In this document: piece after piece, positions 10,591 through 19,515 of the stretch | How the letters are laid out: each line of letters starts with the position of its first letter | Numbering within the stretch: position 1 is the stretch's first letter | Assembly: GCF_000813965.1 (NCBI RefSeq) | Contig: NZ_JWLI01000025.1 | Coordinates: forward strand, 58,750 to 122,749 | DNA from: Leisingera sp. ANG-M7 | GTDB taxonomy: Bacteria > Pseudomonadota > Alphaproteobacteria > Rhodobacterales > Rhodobacteraceae | DNA: 64,000 bases | Direction of reading: 5' to 3' | Position numbers and translations under genes: made by a program | Notes under the pieces: model-generated | What the model saw: the letters and a program-made list of their open reading frames with translations, nothing else | Database searches by the model: none | What the model was told of the DNA's origin: nothing

Positions 10591-11514
10591 ATGGCACATT
10601 GGAAGGTTTTGCAACTGGCCGCGCCGGTTTTTTTCGCCCTGGCGGGTGCGGCATCGGCGCAAGGACTGGCGGTGGAGACCGCACGCGGCAGGGTCGAGCT
10701 GCCTGAAACTCCTGAAAGAATCGTGGTTCTGGATGTGGCTGCGGCGGACACGCTGGGCGCGCTCGGGGTTCAGCCCGTGGGCCTGCCTGCCGAGATGTTC
10801 GTGAGCTATCTGGATGATCTGAAGGAGCATGCCGAGTCTGCCGGCACGCTGTTTGAGCCGGATTTCGAGGCGATTGCCATGCTGGCGCCGGACCTGATCG
10901 TGGCGGGCGGGCGGTCTTCCACCCAAGTTGAGCCGCTGGCGGAGATTGCGCCGGCCATCGACATGACGATCTGGGACACCGATCTGGCAGAGCAGGCACT
11001 GGCGCGGCTGCGCAGCTATGGACAGCTGACCGGGCGCGAAGACCGGGCGGCAGAGCTGGAAGCGGCGTTCAACGCCAAGCTGTCAGAGGCCAGGGCGGCA
11101 GTGGCCGGGCGTGGCGATGCGCTGATCGTGATGACCAACGGGCCGCGGGTGTCGGCCTACGGGGCGCAGTCGCGGTTCGGCTGGCTGCATCAGGCGCTGG
11201 AGCTGCCGGAGGCGGTGCCGGATCTGGATGCGCAGACCCATGGCGAGGCCATTTCGTTCGAGTTCATTGCCGCCGCAGATCCCGACTGGCTGATCGTGGT
11301 GGACCGGGCAGTGGCGCTGGGGCAGGGCAATCAGGCGGCAGCAGTGACGCTGGACAACGCGCTGGTGGCGGGCACCAAGGCCTGGGCCGCGGGGCAGGTG
11401 ATTTATCTGAACGCCGCCAATATCTATGTGGCGGGCGGCGGCATCCAGTCGATGAACGCGACATTGGAGGAAATCAAAGCCGGGTTTTCGCAGGGCGTCA
11501 AAGCCGGTGGCTGA
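10591..11514 (+). CDS. Periplasmic ferric-siderophore-binding protein of an ABC importer (FatB/CeuE/YclQ type)
   Basis: The 307-residue protein has a signal peptide ending near residue 23 (ALAGAASAQG) and the two-lobed class III binding-protein fold joined by a long helix (PeripBP_2). Typical segments are TPERIVVLDVAAADTLGALG in the N-lobe and MTNGPRVSAYGAQSRFGWLH in the C-lobe. There is no lipobox cysteine, so it should be a soluble periplasmic protein. It captures the ferric siderophore delivered by the TonB receptor. The closest functional types by pattern are the petrobactin/catecholate binders FatB, YclQ and CeuE. The exact ligand is inferred from the neighbouring biosynthesis genes. Its stop overlaps the next permease start by 8 bases. 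Confidence 0.88.
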   Translation: MAHWKVLQLAAPVFFALAGAASAQGLAVETARGRVELPETPERIVVLDVAAADTLGALGVQPVGLPAEMFVSYLDDLKEHAESAGTLFEPDFEAIAMLAPDLIVAGGRSSTQVEPLAEIAPAIDMTIWDTDLAEQALARLRSYGQLTGREDRAAELEAAFNAKLSEARAAVAGRGDALIVMTNGPRVSAYGAQSRFGWLHQALELPEAVPDLDAQTHGEAISFEFIAAADPDWLIVVDRAVALGQGNQAAAVTLDNALVAGTKAWAAGQVIYLNAANIYVAGGGIQSMNATLEEIKAGFSQGVKAGG

Positions 11515-12493
11515 TCTGGCCGCCCCCAATACGCCTGCGCCGCGCCGCTGGCTGCTGCTGGCGGCGGGATTGCTGGTGCCGCTGGCCGCGGTCAGCCTGC
11601 TGGTGGGGGCCGGGCCGCTGCCGCTGGGCACGCTGCTGAGCGATCCGCAGGCGCTGCAGGTGCTGGCGGTCAGCCGCATCCCGCGCACCGCCGCGGTGCT
11701 GCTGACCGGTGCGGCGATGGCTGTGGCCGGGGTGATCATGCAACTGCTGGTGCGCAACAAGTTTGTCGAGCCGGGCACCACCGGCACCGGCGAGGCAGCG
11801 ATGCTTGGCCTTCTTGCGGTGACGCTCCTGGCCCCCGGCGCGCCCATTCTGGTCAAGATGCTGGCGGCCGCCGGGGCGGCGCTGGCGGGCACCGGTGTCT
11901 TCATGCTGCTGGCGCGGCGCATCCCGCCGCATCAGGTGCTGCTGATCCCCCTGTCCGGGCTGGTCTATGGCGGGCTTCTGATGGCGGTGGCCACCTTCAT
12001 CGCCATCGAGGGCGGGCTGCTGCAGTACCTTGGTGTGTGGATGAGCGGCGAGTTCTCGGGCATCCTTGCGGGCCGGTATGAGCTGCTGTGGCTGGCGGGC
12101 GGGCTGGCGCTGCTGGCCTATTTTGCCGCCGATCAGTTCACCATTGCGGGGCTGGGGCGCGATGTCAGCCTGAACCTGGGCCTGCGTTACGGGCAGGTGC
12201 TGGGGTTTGGCATTGTCACCGTGTCGCTGGTGTCATCTCTGGTGATTGTGACAGTGGGGATGCTGCCCTTTATCGGCTTGGTGGTGCCCAATCTGGTGTC
12301 GCGCCTGATGGGCGACAACCTGCGCGAAAGCCTGCCGGTTGTGGCCGCTGCAGGGGCAGGGCTGCTGCTGGTCTGCGATATCCTGGGGCGTGTGCTGCGG
12401 TATCCCTATGAGATCCCGGCAGGCACTGTCTTTGGCATCTTTGGTGCTGCTGTTTTCCTGTACCTTCTGCTGGGGCGGCGGGCCAATGGCTGA
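11507..12493 (+). CDS. FecCD-family siderophore ABC permease 1
   Basis: The 328-residue protein is almost entirely hydrophobic, with eight or more membrane segments. It shows FecCD family landmarks: SRIPRTAAVLLTGAAMAVAG near the N-terminus, GTTGTGEAAMLG in the second conserved loop, and GMLPFIGLVVPNLVSRLMG and PYEIPAGTVFGIFGA towards the C-terminus. It forms half of the inner-membrane channel for ferric siderophore import. The start overlaps the end of the binding-protein gene, and the stop overlaps the second permease by 8 bases, so the operon is translationally coupled. Confidence 0.92.
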   Translation: MADLAAPNTPAPRRWLLLAAGLLVPLAAVSLLVGAGPLPLGTLLSDPQALQVLAVSRIPRTAAVLLTGAAMAVAGVIMQLLVRNKFVEPGTTGTGEAAMLGLLAVTLLAPGAPILVKMLAAAGAALAGTGVFMLLARRIPPHQVLLIPLSGLVYGGLLMAVATFIAIEGGLLQYLGVWMSGEFSGILAGRYELLWLAGGLALLAYFAADQFTIAGLGRDVSLNLGLRYGQVLGFGIVTVSLVSSLVIVTVGMLPFIGLVVPNLVSRLMGDNLRESLPVVAAAGAGLLLVCDILGRVLRYPYEIPAGTVFGIFGAAVFLYLLLGRRANG

Positions 12494-13430
12494 CCGGCGG
12501 CTGATTGTTCTGGGCTGCTTGTTGGCGGCGACGGCGGCGCTGTTCCTGTTCTGGGGCTTGCGCGGGCCAGCCGCCTACATTCTGGAGCTGCGGCTGGTCA
12601 AACTGACGGCCTTGCTGGCGGTCGGCGCCTCAGCAGGCGTGGCAACGGTCCTGTTCCAGACCATCAGCCAGAACCGTATCCTGACGCCCTCGATCATGGG
12701 GTTTGATGCGCTGTTTCTGCTGCTGCAGACCGGGCTGGTGGCAGGGCTGGGCGCTGCGGGCGCCAGCCGGATAAGCGGCCTGTCGGGCTTTGCGCTGGAA
12801 ACCGCGGTGATGCTGGGAGCGGCGCTGGTGCTGTTCACCAGCCTCCTTAGCCGCACCCGCCACGATATCCAGCTGATGGTGCTGGCGGGCGTGGTGCTGG
12901 GGGTGATGTTCCGCACCCTCACCGCCTTTTTGCAGCGGCTGATGGAGCCTTCGGAGTTCACCATGGTTGAGGCGCGGATGTTTGCCCAGTTCAGCGGCAT
13001 CGACCGCTCCGCGCTGATGGCGGGGCTGGCGCTGATGGCGCTGGCTGCCCTGTGGCTGGTACGCAATCACCGTGTCCTGGATGTGGCCGCGCTGGGGCGC
13101 ACCCCGGCGCGCAGCCTTGGCGTGGGTTATGACGGGCTGCAGCTGCGGGTGCTGTGCCTGATTGCGGCGCTGGTTTCGGTTGCGACCGCGCTGGTGGGGC
13201 CGCTGGCCTTCCTTGGCCTGCTGGTCACCAGCCTTGCCCACAGCCTGATGCAGAGCCACCGCCACGCGCTGCTGTTGCCCGCCGCCGCCTTGATAGGCGC
13301 GCTGATCCTTGTGGCCGGGCAAACGGTGTTCGAGCGGCTGCTGCATCTGCAATCCACCCTGGCCGTTGTCATCGAGTTCTGCGGCGGTCTGTTGTTCCTT
13401 GTCCTGCTGGTGAGAGGAAAAATCCGGTGA
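12486..13430 (+). CDS. FecCD-family siderophore ABC permease 2
   Basis: I chose the ATG at 12486, which overlaps the previous permease stop by 8 bases and gives 314 residues. A longer in-frame start upstream would lie wholly inside the previous gene. The protein has multiple membrane helices and the FecCD landmarks LRLVKLTALLAVGASAGVA, QNRILTPSIMGFDALF and GPLAFLGLLVTSLAHSLM. It is the second half of the transmembrane channel. This paired-permease layout with dissimilar subunits is typical of Fat/Ceu/Ycl-type importers. Confidence 0.92.
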   Translation: MADRRLIVLGCLLAATAALFLFWGLRGPAAYILELRLVKLTALLAVGASAGVATVLFQTISQNRILTPSIMGFDALFLLLQTGLVAGLGAAGASRISGLSGFALETAVMLGAALVLFTSLLSRTRHDIQLMVLAGVVLGVMFRTLTAFLQRLMEPSEFTMVEARMFAQFSGIDRSALMAGLALMALAALWLVRNHRVLDVAALGRTPARSLGVGYDGLQLRVLCLIAALVSVATALVGPLAFLGLLVTSLAHSLMQSHRHALLLPAAALIGALILVAGQTVFERLLHLQSTLAVVIEFCGGLLFLVLLVRGKIR

Positions 13431-14185
13431 TCCAAGTCTCAAATCTCAGCTACGGCGCCGCGGGAAACCCCATCCTGCAAAACGTGAGTGCTGAAATCCC
13501 GCCGGGGCGGGTGACGGCGCTGATCGGTCCCAATGGCGCGGGCAAATCAACGCTGCTGAATCTGATCGCCCGGCAGCTGACCGCCGCGGGCGGCAGCATC
13601 CGCATGGATGGGATGGATCTAGTGCAGGCAGCACCGGCGCAGCTGGCGCGCAAGATGGCAGTGGTGGCGCAGCATCTGAGCGTTGCCAGCCGGGTCCGGG
13701 TGCGCGACCTGATCGGCTTTGGCCGCTGGCCGCACAGCGCGGGGCGGCTGAGGCCTGCTGATCATGCTGCCATTGACGGGGCGGTGGCGCTGTTTGATCT
13801 GGGCGGCCTGCAGACCCGGTTCCTGGATGAGCTGTCCGGCGGCCAGCGGCAGCGGGCCTTTATCGCCATGGCCTATGCCCAGGACACCGACTGGCTGCTG
13901 CTGGACGAGCCGCTCAATAACCTCGACCTCAATCACGCCCGCAACCTGATGGCGCAGCTGCGGCATCTGGCAGAGGCGCAGGGCAAGGGGATCGTGATCG
14001 TGGTGCATGATCTGAATTATGCGATCAGCTGGTCCGATCACGTGGTGGCGCTGCGGGACGGGCAGGTGGCCTTTCAGGGTCCGGTGGCAGAGGCTGCTAC
14101 TGCGGAGCGCCTGACCGCGCTGTACCAGACGCCGGTGGCAATCACGCGGCTGGAGGGTCAGGTGTTTGCGCAGTACCACCGGTAA
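13427..14185 (+). CDS. Siderophore ABC importer ATPase (FecE/FatE type)
   Basis: The GTG at 13427 overlaps the permease stop (GTGA), giving 252 residues. Walker A is GPNGAGKST (near residue 35), the signature is LSGGQRQRAF, Walker B is WLLLDEPLNNLD, and the H-loop is IVVHDLNYA. It powers ferric-siderophore import through the two upstream permeases. It closes the four-gene importer operon. The gene ends 48 bases before the convergent glucokinase stop, without an obvious intrinsic terminator between them. Confidence 0.94.
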   Translation: MIQVSNLSYGAAGNPILQNVSAEIPPGRVTALIGPNGAGKSTLLNLIARQLTAAGGSIRMDGMDLVQAAPAQLARKMAVVAQHLSVASRVRVRDLIGFGRWPHSAGRLRPADHAAIDGAVALFDLGGLQTRFLDELSGGQRQRAFIAMAYAQDTDWLLLDEPLNNLDLNHARNLMAQLRHLAEAQGKGIVIVVHDLNYAISWSDHVVALRDGQVAFQGPVAEAATAERLTALYQTPVAITRLEGQVFAQYHR

Positions 14186-14233
14186 GGTTGCGGATTGTAA
14201 TAATGGTTATGTTGAATTTGAGGTGCCAACCCA

Positions 14234-15121
14234 TCATACCGGCAGGCGCAGGGCCGCGCAGCCTTTCAGTGCAGCGGCATCATCCAGGATGACATGCACC
14301 GGGGCGGCGATGCGGGCGTCGAGTGCGAAGGGCTGGCGGAAGTGCTCTGCAAAGACAGCCCGCGCCGGGGATGAGAGAATGCTGCGGGCCACGGCACCTG
14401 CGAAATACATGCCCTGCGCGGGCAGGAAAGCCAGCATCAGGTTGCGGGCCAGCAGCGCCAGCAAGTGTGCATAGAAGGCTTGGAAGTCCGGTGTGCCGGC
14501 GCCGCCTTCGGGGAAATACGCGCGCACCGCTGCATGGCCGCGGCCGGAGAACAGATGTTCGACCGTGGCAAATGCCTCTGCCTCCGGCACATGGCCGCGC
14601 AGGTGCTGGGCCACGTCCAGCGGCAGGCTGACATGGCCGTATTCCACGTTCAGGCATTGCACCTGGCCGCCGGCGTGCAGCACCGGCGACAGGTTGAAGC
14701 CGGTGCCGATGCCCACCACCAGCCGCTGGCCGTCTTTGCCCGGAGCATCCGATGGCGCGGTCACCGTATCGAGGCACTCAGCGCCCAGTTGCGGACAGGC
14801 CTGCCCCAGTGCTGCGAGGTCGTTCAGCAGATGCACCTGCGCGCCATTCAGATGCCGCGACAGGGCCGCGGCGTCGAAATGCCAGTCCCGGTTGGTGAGC
14901 CGCGCGGTGGTGCCGGTGACCGGTCCGGCGATGGCAATGGCGACCTCTGCCACGCCGCCGGGGGCGGCGGTTTGCAGGTAGAGGTTCATCACCTCGGCAA
15001 AGCTACCAAAAGCGTCGTTGCGGAAGCTTTGCACCGTGTCCGCCAGCAGCACGCCGTCTCTCGCCAGCCCCAGTCTTGTATTGGTGCCGCCCACATCGGC
15101 GGCCAGCCGCAGCCCGGTCAA
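14234..15121 (-). CDS. glk: Glucokinase
   Basis: The 295-residue protein starts with the ASKHA phosphate-1 motif AADVGGTNTRLGLA, continues with AIAGPVTG and LLNDLAALG, and has the GIGTGFN phosphate-2 segment. This is the bacterial glucokinase (Glk) pattern without the zinc-binding ROK motif. It phosphorylates glucose to glucose-6-phosphate in the cytoplasm. It is the last gene of the transporter operon: its start overlaps the ATPase stop by 4 bases. Uptake and phosphorylation are therefore made together, which supports glucose as the transported sugar. Confidence 0.9.
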   Translation of the reverse strand: MTGLRLAADVGGTNTRLGLARDGVLLADTVQSFRNDAFGSFAEVMNLYLQTAAPGGVAEVAIAIAGPVTGTTARLTNRDWHFDAAALSRHLNGAQVHLLNDLAALGQACPQLGAECLDTVTAPSDAPGKDGQRLVVGIGTGFNLSPVLHAGGQVQCLNVEYGHVSLPLDVAQHLRGHVPEAEAFATVEHLFSGRGHAAVRAYFPEGGAGTPDFQAFYAHLLALLARNLMLAFLPAQGMYFAGAVARSILSSPARAVFAEHFRQPFALDARIAAPVHVILDDAAALKGCAALRLPV

Positions 15122-16215
15122 TTCAGCCGCTCGCCGGTTGCGGGCGAGAAGTAGGAGACCTTGGACAGGTCAAATGCCAGATCCAGCATCTGCCCCGGCT
15201 GCGCCCGCGTCTCCGCATGCAGCCGCGCGGTTACCTGTTTACCGCCGAGGTTGGAGACCACATAAGTGTCCGCACCTGCGGGCTCCACCATGTCGATCAG
15301 ACAGGCGGCCTCCTGCACGCCTTCGCCTGCGCGGAAGCCTGCCTCGGCAATGTCCTCGGGGCGCACGCCCAGGATCACGTCCTGCGGCAGGCCGGTGGCG
15401 CGGCTGTCCTTCAGCACGATCGGGGCGCTGCCGCCGCAGTCCATCTCGATCCGTGTGCCCTCGCCGTTGCCCTCAGCCCGGGCCGGGATCAGGTTCATCG
15501 CCGGGCTGCCCATGAAATCGGCCACAAACAGGTTGGCGGGCTTGTTGTAGATCTCGGCCGGCGTGCCGATCTGCTGCACCACCCCGCCCTTCATCACCAC
15601 GATCTTGGTTGCCAGCGTCATCGCCTCGATCTGGTCGTGGGTGACATAGACCATGGTGGCGCCGAGGTTGTGGTGCAGCTTCTTGATCTCGGTGCGCATC
15701 TCGACCCGCAGCTTGGCGTCGAGGTTCGACAGCGGCTCGTCGAACAGGAACAGCTTGGGGTCGCGCACCAGCGCCCGGCCCATTGCCACCCGCTGGCGCT
15801 GGCCGCCCGACAGCTGGCCAGGGCGGCGGTCCAGCAACGCCTCGATCTGCAGCTGTGCTGCCACTTCTTGCAGCTTGCGGTCCTGAGTGGCGGCATCGGC
15901 GCCGCGCACCTTCATGCCGAAGGTGATGTTCCTGGCAACTGTCATCGTCGGGTAGAGCGCATAGGATTGGAACACCATGGCAATGTCGCGGTCCTTGGGG
16001 CTGACATGGGTCATGTCGCGGCCGCCGATTTCGATCTGCCCGCCGGAGATCGGCTCTAATCCGGCGATGCAATTCAGCAGCGTGGACTTGCCGCAGCCGG
16101 AGGGGCCGACCAGCACCAGGAAGTCGCCCGGCTCGATGCTGACGTTGATGTCCTTCAGGATCTCGGTTGCGCCGTAGTTTTTGCGCAGGTTGGTGATGTC
16201 CAGAATGGGAGCCAT
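15118..16215 (-). CDS. Sugar ABC importer ATPase (MalK/UgpC type, GtsD position)
   Basis: The 365-residue protein carries Walker A GPSGCGKST, signature LSGGQRQRVAMGRAL, Walker B LFLFDEPLSNLDAKLR and the H-loop YVTHDQ. The C-terminal regulatory (TOBE/OB) domain of MalK-type CUT1 ATPases, with GVRPEDI, is present. It energises the GtsBC permease pair encoded upstream. It is separated from the permease gene by only 4 bases and overlaps glucokinase by 4 bases. Confidence 0.93.
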   Translation of the reverse strand: MAPILDITNLRKNYGATEILKDINVSIEPGDFLVLVGPSGCGKSTLLNCIAGLEPISGGQIEIGGRDMTHVSPKDRDIAMVFQSYALYPTMTVARNITFGMKVRGADAATQDRKLQEVAAQLQIEALLDRRPGQLSGGQRQRVAMGRALVRDPKLFLFDEPLSNLDAKLRVEMRTEIKKLHHNLGATMVYVTHDQIEAMTLATKIVVMKGGVVQQIGTPAEIYNKPANLFVADFMGSPAMNLIPARAEGNGEGTRIEMDCGGSAPIVLKDSRATGLPQDVILGVRPEDIAEAGFRAGEGVQEAACLIDMVEPAGADTYVVSNLGGKQVTARLHAETRAQPGQMLDLAFDLSKVSYFSPATGERLN

Positions 16216-16219
16216 GAGT

Positions 16220-17119
16220 TTACCCTTTCACAGAGCCAGCGGTCAGGCCGCGGATGAAGTATTTGCCGGCGACGGCATAGACCAGAAGTGTCGGCAACGC
16301 GGCGATGATCGCGGCGGCCATGTCGACGTTGTATTCCTTCACGCCGGTGGTCGAATTGACGATGTTGTTGAGCGCCACGGTCACCGGCTGGGTGCCCGCC
16401 TGGCTGAAGGAGACGCCGAACAGGAAGTCGTTCCAGATCTGGGTGAACTGCCAGATCACGGTCACCACGATGATCGGCAGCGATAGCGGCAGGAAGATCG
16501 ACCAGAAGATCCGGAAGAAGCCTGCGCCGTCCACCTTGGCCGCCTTCACCAGATCCTGCGGGATGGTGACATAGAAGTTGCGGAAGAACAGCGTTGTGAA
16601 GCCGATGCCGTAGATCACATGGACAAAGATCAGCCCCGGAATGCTGCCCGCCAGCCCCATCAGACCCAGCATCCGTGCCATCGGCAGCAGAACCACCTGA
16701 AACGGGATGAAGCAGCCGAACAGCATCAGCGAGAAGATCAGGTTGGCGCCGCGGAACCGCCATTGCGCGATCACATAGCCATTGGCCGCGCCCAGCATGG
16801 TGGAGATCGCCACCGCAGGCACCGCGATCACGACGGAGTTCCAGAAGAACGGGCGCAGGCCCTCGCATTGGATGCCGGTGCAGGCCTCCGACCAAGCGGT
16901 GCGCCAGGCGTCGAACGTCACTTCGCGCGGGAAGGCGATCAGGCTGCCGGTGCGGATTTCCTCCAGGCTTTTGAGCGAGGTGGTGATCATCACAAAGAGC
17001 GGCATCAGGTAGAACAGGGCAAACAGGCCCAGGAGGGTGAACAGCGTCCAGCGCAGGGCGAAATGGCTCCAGTTGCGGCGGCTGGCTGCGGCGGCGGGGG
17101 CAAGCGTCACATCAGTCAT
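16220..17119 (-). CDS. gtsC: Glucose/mannose ABC permease (GtsC type)
   Basis: The 299-residue inner-membrane protein has about six helices and the EAA loop segment VKAAKVDGAGFFRIFWSIFLP that docks on the ATPase. Overall it matches the GtsC/MalG class of CUT1 permeases. An insertion with a cysteine pair (EACTGIQCEG) lies in a periplasmic loop, as in other Gts proteins. It overlaps gtsB by 8 bases. Assignment to glucose rests mainly on the binding protein and glucokinase in the same operon. Confidence 0.85.
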   Translation of the reverse strand: MTDVTLAPAAAASRRNWSHFALRWTLFTLLGLFALFYLMPLFVMITTSLKSLEEIRTGSLIAFPREVTFDAWRTAWSEACTGIQCEGLRPFFWNSVVIAVPAVAISTMLGAANGYVIAQWRFRGANLIFSLMLFGCFIPFQVVLLPMARMLGLMGLAGSIPGLIFVHVIYGIGFTTLFFRNFYVTIPQDLVKAAKVDGAGFFRIFWSIFLPLSLPIIVVTVIWQFTQIWNDFLFGVSFSQAGTQPVTVALNNIVNSTTGVKEYNVDMAAAIIAALPTLLVYAVAGKYFIRGLTAGSVKG

Positions 17120-17984
17120 GTTTGGCCCTCAGCTCAGAGTAGAGATACGGAACGATGATCGCGAACACCACGCCCATCATCACCATGGCGGAACTGGCCG
17201 CCTGGCCGATGTCGCCGCGGGAAAAGGCCATCGTGTACATATAGGTGGCGGGCAGATCGGTGGCATAGCCGGGACCGCCGCCGGTAAGGGCAATCACCAG
17301 GTCGAAGCTCTTGATCGCCAGATGCGCCAGCACGATGAAGGCGGAGAGGAAGATCGGCGCCATCGAAGGGATGATGATCGCGGTATAGATCCGCCAAGCC
17401 GGGATGCCGTCGACCTGCGCGGCCTTGATGATCTCGCCATCGACCCCGCGCAGTCCCGCCAGGAACAGTGCCATCACGAAACCTGACGCCTGCCAGACAC
17501 CTGCGATGACCACCGCATAGATCGCCTTGTCCGGGTTGATCACCCAGTCGAAGGTGAAGCTGTCGAACCCCCAGCCGCGGACCATCGCCTCCAGGCCGAG
17601 GCCGGGGTTCATGATCCACTTCCAGGCGGTGCCGGTCACGATCAGCGACAGCGCCATCGGGTAGAGGTAGATGGTGCGCAAGACGCCCTCGGTGCGGATC
17701 TTCTGGTCCAGCAGGATAGCCAGCATCAGGCCGAGGACCATGGAGATCAGGATGAACAGCGTGCCGAACACAAACAGGTTCGACATCGCGGTATCCCAGC
17801 GCGGCGCGTTGAACAGGCGCTCGTACTGGATCAGCCCTTCGATTTCGTATTTCGGCAGCAGGCGGGAGCGGGTCAGCGAGACCCAGGCGGTCCAGGCGAT
17901 GAAGCCGTAGACAAACACCAGCACCGCGGCGAAGGACGGTGCCAGCACCATCTTCGGAATATGACGTTCAAGCCATTCAGTCAT
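17112..17984 (-). CDS. gtsB: Glucose/mannose ABC permease (GtsB type)
   Basis: The 290-residue protein matches the GtsB/MalF-type permease in its landmarks: PKMVLAPSFAAVLVFVYGF at the first helix, LDQKIRTEGVLRTIYLYPMA, GTAWKWIMNPGLGLE, WQASGFVMALFLAGLRGVD, and the EAA loop IIKAAQVDGIPAWRIY. It pairs with GtsC to form the sugar channel. It lies between the binding-protein gene (58-base gap) and gtsC (8-base overlap). Confidence 0.87.
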   Translation of the reverse strand: MTEWLERHIPKMVLAPSFAAVLVFVYGFIAWTAWVSLTRSRLLPKYEIEGLIQYERLFNAPRWDTAMSNLFVFGTLFILISMVLGLMLAILLDQKIRTEGVLRTIYLYPMALSLIVTGTAWKWIMNPGLGLEAMVRGWGFDSFTFDWVINPDKAIYAVVIAGVWQASGFVMALFLAGLRGVDGEIIKAAQVDGIPAWRIYTAIIIPSMAPIFLSAFIVLAHLAIKSFDLVIALTGGGPGYATDLPATYMYTMAFSRGDIGQAASSAMVMMGVVFAIIVPYLYSELRAKHD

Positions 17985-18042
17985 GGTAACGGCCCTTGAA
18001 TAGGTGGCCCCGCATCCCGGAGGACGCGAGGCCTGGGGGAGA

Positions 18043-19287
18043 TCAGAGCGAGTTAGCGACAGCGTCAGCCAGCATCTGCACGGCCTCAGCCGAGGACATT
18101 TCGGAGTTGAAATGCGCGGTTACCACGTCGGTGATGGCGCCGGCCTGCGCGCCGCGCAGGGCCATGCCGTGGGCATAGCTGGGCAGCAGAGAGCCGCCCT
18201 CGGCACTGTCGCCCATGTCCTTGGCCGACAGATGCGCGCAGGTGTCAAACGCATCCAGTTTCACGTCCACCCGTGCCGGGATCGATCCCTTGTTGAGGTT
18301 GAAAACCTCCTGGAATTTCGGCCCGACGATCAGCTTGGCCAAAAGGTCCTGCCCGGCCTGCTTGTCTTCGCCGTCCACCTCGAACATGGCAAAGCTGTCA
18401 ACGTTATAAAGGAACCCGTCGCCAGGCACCGAGGCGCAGAGGAAGTCCTTGCCCGGCTCCTTGCCCGCGGCCAGGAACTCGCCCTTGGCCCAGTCGCCCA
18501 TGATCTGGAACGCCGCCTCGCCGTTCATTACCATCGAGGTGGCCAGGTTCCAGTCGCGGCCCGGGAAGTTGGCGTCCACATAGCCGCGCATCTTGCGCAT
18601 CTGGTCGAAGACCGCCGCCATCTTGTCCGACTTCAGCGTGTCCATATCCAGGTCGACAAAGGCCTTGCGGAAGTCTTCCGGGCCCAGGATCCCAAGCGCC
18701 ACGGCTTCAAAGACGGTGGCGTCCTGCCAGGCCTGGCCGCCATGCGCCAGCGGGGTGATGCCCGCGGCCATCAGCTTGTCGGCGGCAGCGTTGAAGTCTT
18801 CCCAGGTCTGGGGCATTTCGATGCCGTTGGCCTCCAAGAGCGCGGCATTGGCCCAGATCCAGTCGACCCGGTGCACGTTCACCGGCGCCGCGCACCATTT
18901 GCCCTCGCATTTCATATGTTCGGCGATCGAGCCGGGCAGCACGTCCCCCCAGCCCTCGGCCTCCGCGACAGAGGAGATATCGGCCAGCACGCCTTCCTCG
19001 TACCATTCCTGGATGGCGGGGCCTTTCAGCTGCACTGCGGTGGGCGCGTTGCCGGAGAGCACCCGGGCGCGCAGCGCGGTCATCGCCGCATCGCCGCCGC
19101 CGCCGGCCACCGGCATGTCGGTCCAGGTGCCGCCGTTGTCAGCGAATTCCTGTTGCAGCACCGCGGCGGACTTGGCCTCGCCGCCGGACGTCCACCAGTG
19201 CAGAACTTCGGCCTCCGGTCCGGCCGCTGCCGGTGCCGCACAGGCCAGTGCCACGGCCGATACGGCCGCAAAAGCGGTGTATTTCAT
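18043..19287 (-). CDS. gtsA: Periplasmic glucose/mannose-binding protein (GtsA type)
   Basis: The 414-residue protein has a Sec signal peptide (about 1-22, ending APAAAG) and a CUT1 binding-protein fold. It keeps signature segments of glucose-specific GtsA proteins: VLHWWTSGGEAK, GGGGDAAMTALRARVLSGN, VNVHRVDWIWAN, LAHGGQAWQDATVFE, GRDWNLA and QIMGDWAKGEF. The ribosome site GGGAGGA precedes the ATG. It delivers glucose (possibly mannose) to the GtsBC channel. It is the first gene of a five-gene uptake operon and reads away from the two-component system at 19.5 kb, the arrangement seen for Gts and GltR/GtrS in Pseudomonas. Confidence 0.9.
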   Translation of the reverse strand: MKYTAFAAVSAVALACAAPAAAGPEAEVLHWWTSGGEAKSAAVLQQEFADNGGTWTDMPVAGGGGDAAMTALRARVLSGNAPTAVQLKGPAIQEWYEEGVLADISSVAEAEGWGDVLPGSIAEHMKCEGKWCAAPVNVHRVDWIWANAALLEANGIEMPQTWEDFNAAADKLMAAGITPLAHGGQAWQDATVFEAVALGILGPEDFRKAFVDLDMDTLKSDKMAAVFDQMRKMRGYVDANFPGRDWNLATSMVMNGEAAFQIMGDWAKGEFLAAGKEPGKDFLCASVPGDGFLYNVDSFAMFEVDGEDKQAGQDLLAKLIVGPKFQEVFNLNKGSIPARVDVKLDAFDTCAHLSAKDMGDSAEGGSLLPSYAHGMALRGAQAGAITDVVTAHFNSEMSSAEAVQMLADAVANSL

Positions 19288-19416
19288 CGCTCATTCCTCC
19301 CTTGTGTGACGGCTGCTCCCCGCAGCCTTCGCCAATCAGCTTGCCCGGTCCCGGTGCTTCATTTCAATTGCCCGGCAATGGTCCGGACGCCTGCAGCAGC
19401 AGTTTTTCCGTCCGCC

Positions 19417-19462
19417 TGTTACCTGTTGTTACGCAGCAATTGATTTTGTTGCATGATGTTAC
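19417..19462. promoter_or_regulatory. Phased TGTTAC direct-repeat array, likely response-regulator operator
   Basis: TGTTAC occurs at 19417-19422, 19427-19432 and 19457-19462, and TGTTGC at 19447-19452. Start-to-start spacings are 10, 20 and 10 bases, so all copies lie on one face of the helix as two tandem pairs. Direct repeats about 10 bases apart are the usual binding pattern of OmpR/PhoB-family dimers. The array lies in the divergent gap between gtsA and the response-regulator gene, 54 bases upstream of the regulator start and 130 bases upstream of gtsA, so it could control both. The binding protein is inferred. Confidence 0.6.
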
Positions 19463-19515
19463 AAACAAACAGGCGGGACAGCCGCAAGGGGCGGTTTCGG
19501 GGAGGAGAGCAACAG

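Noticed and set aside
19453..19515. Upstream start for the response regulator
   Set aside because: It would translate through the repeat array and lacks a ribosome site, while 19516 has GGAGGAGAG.
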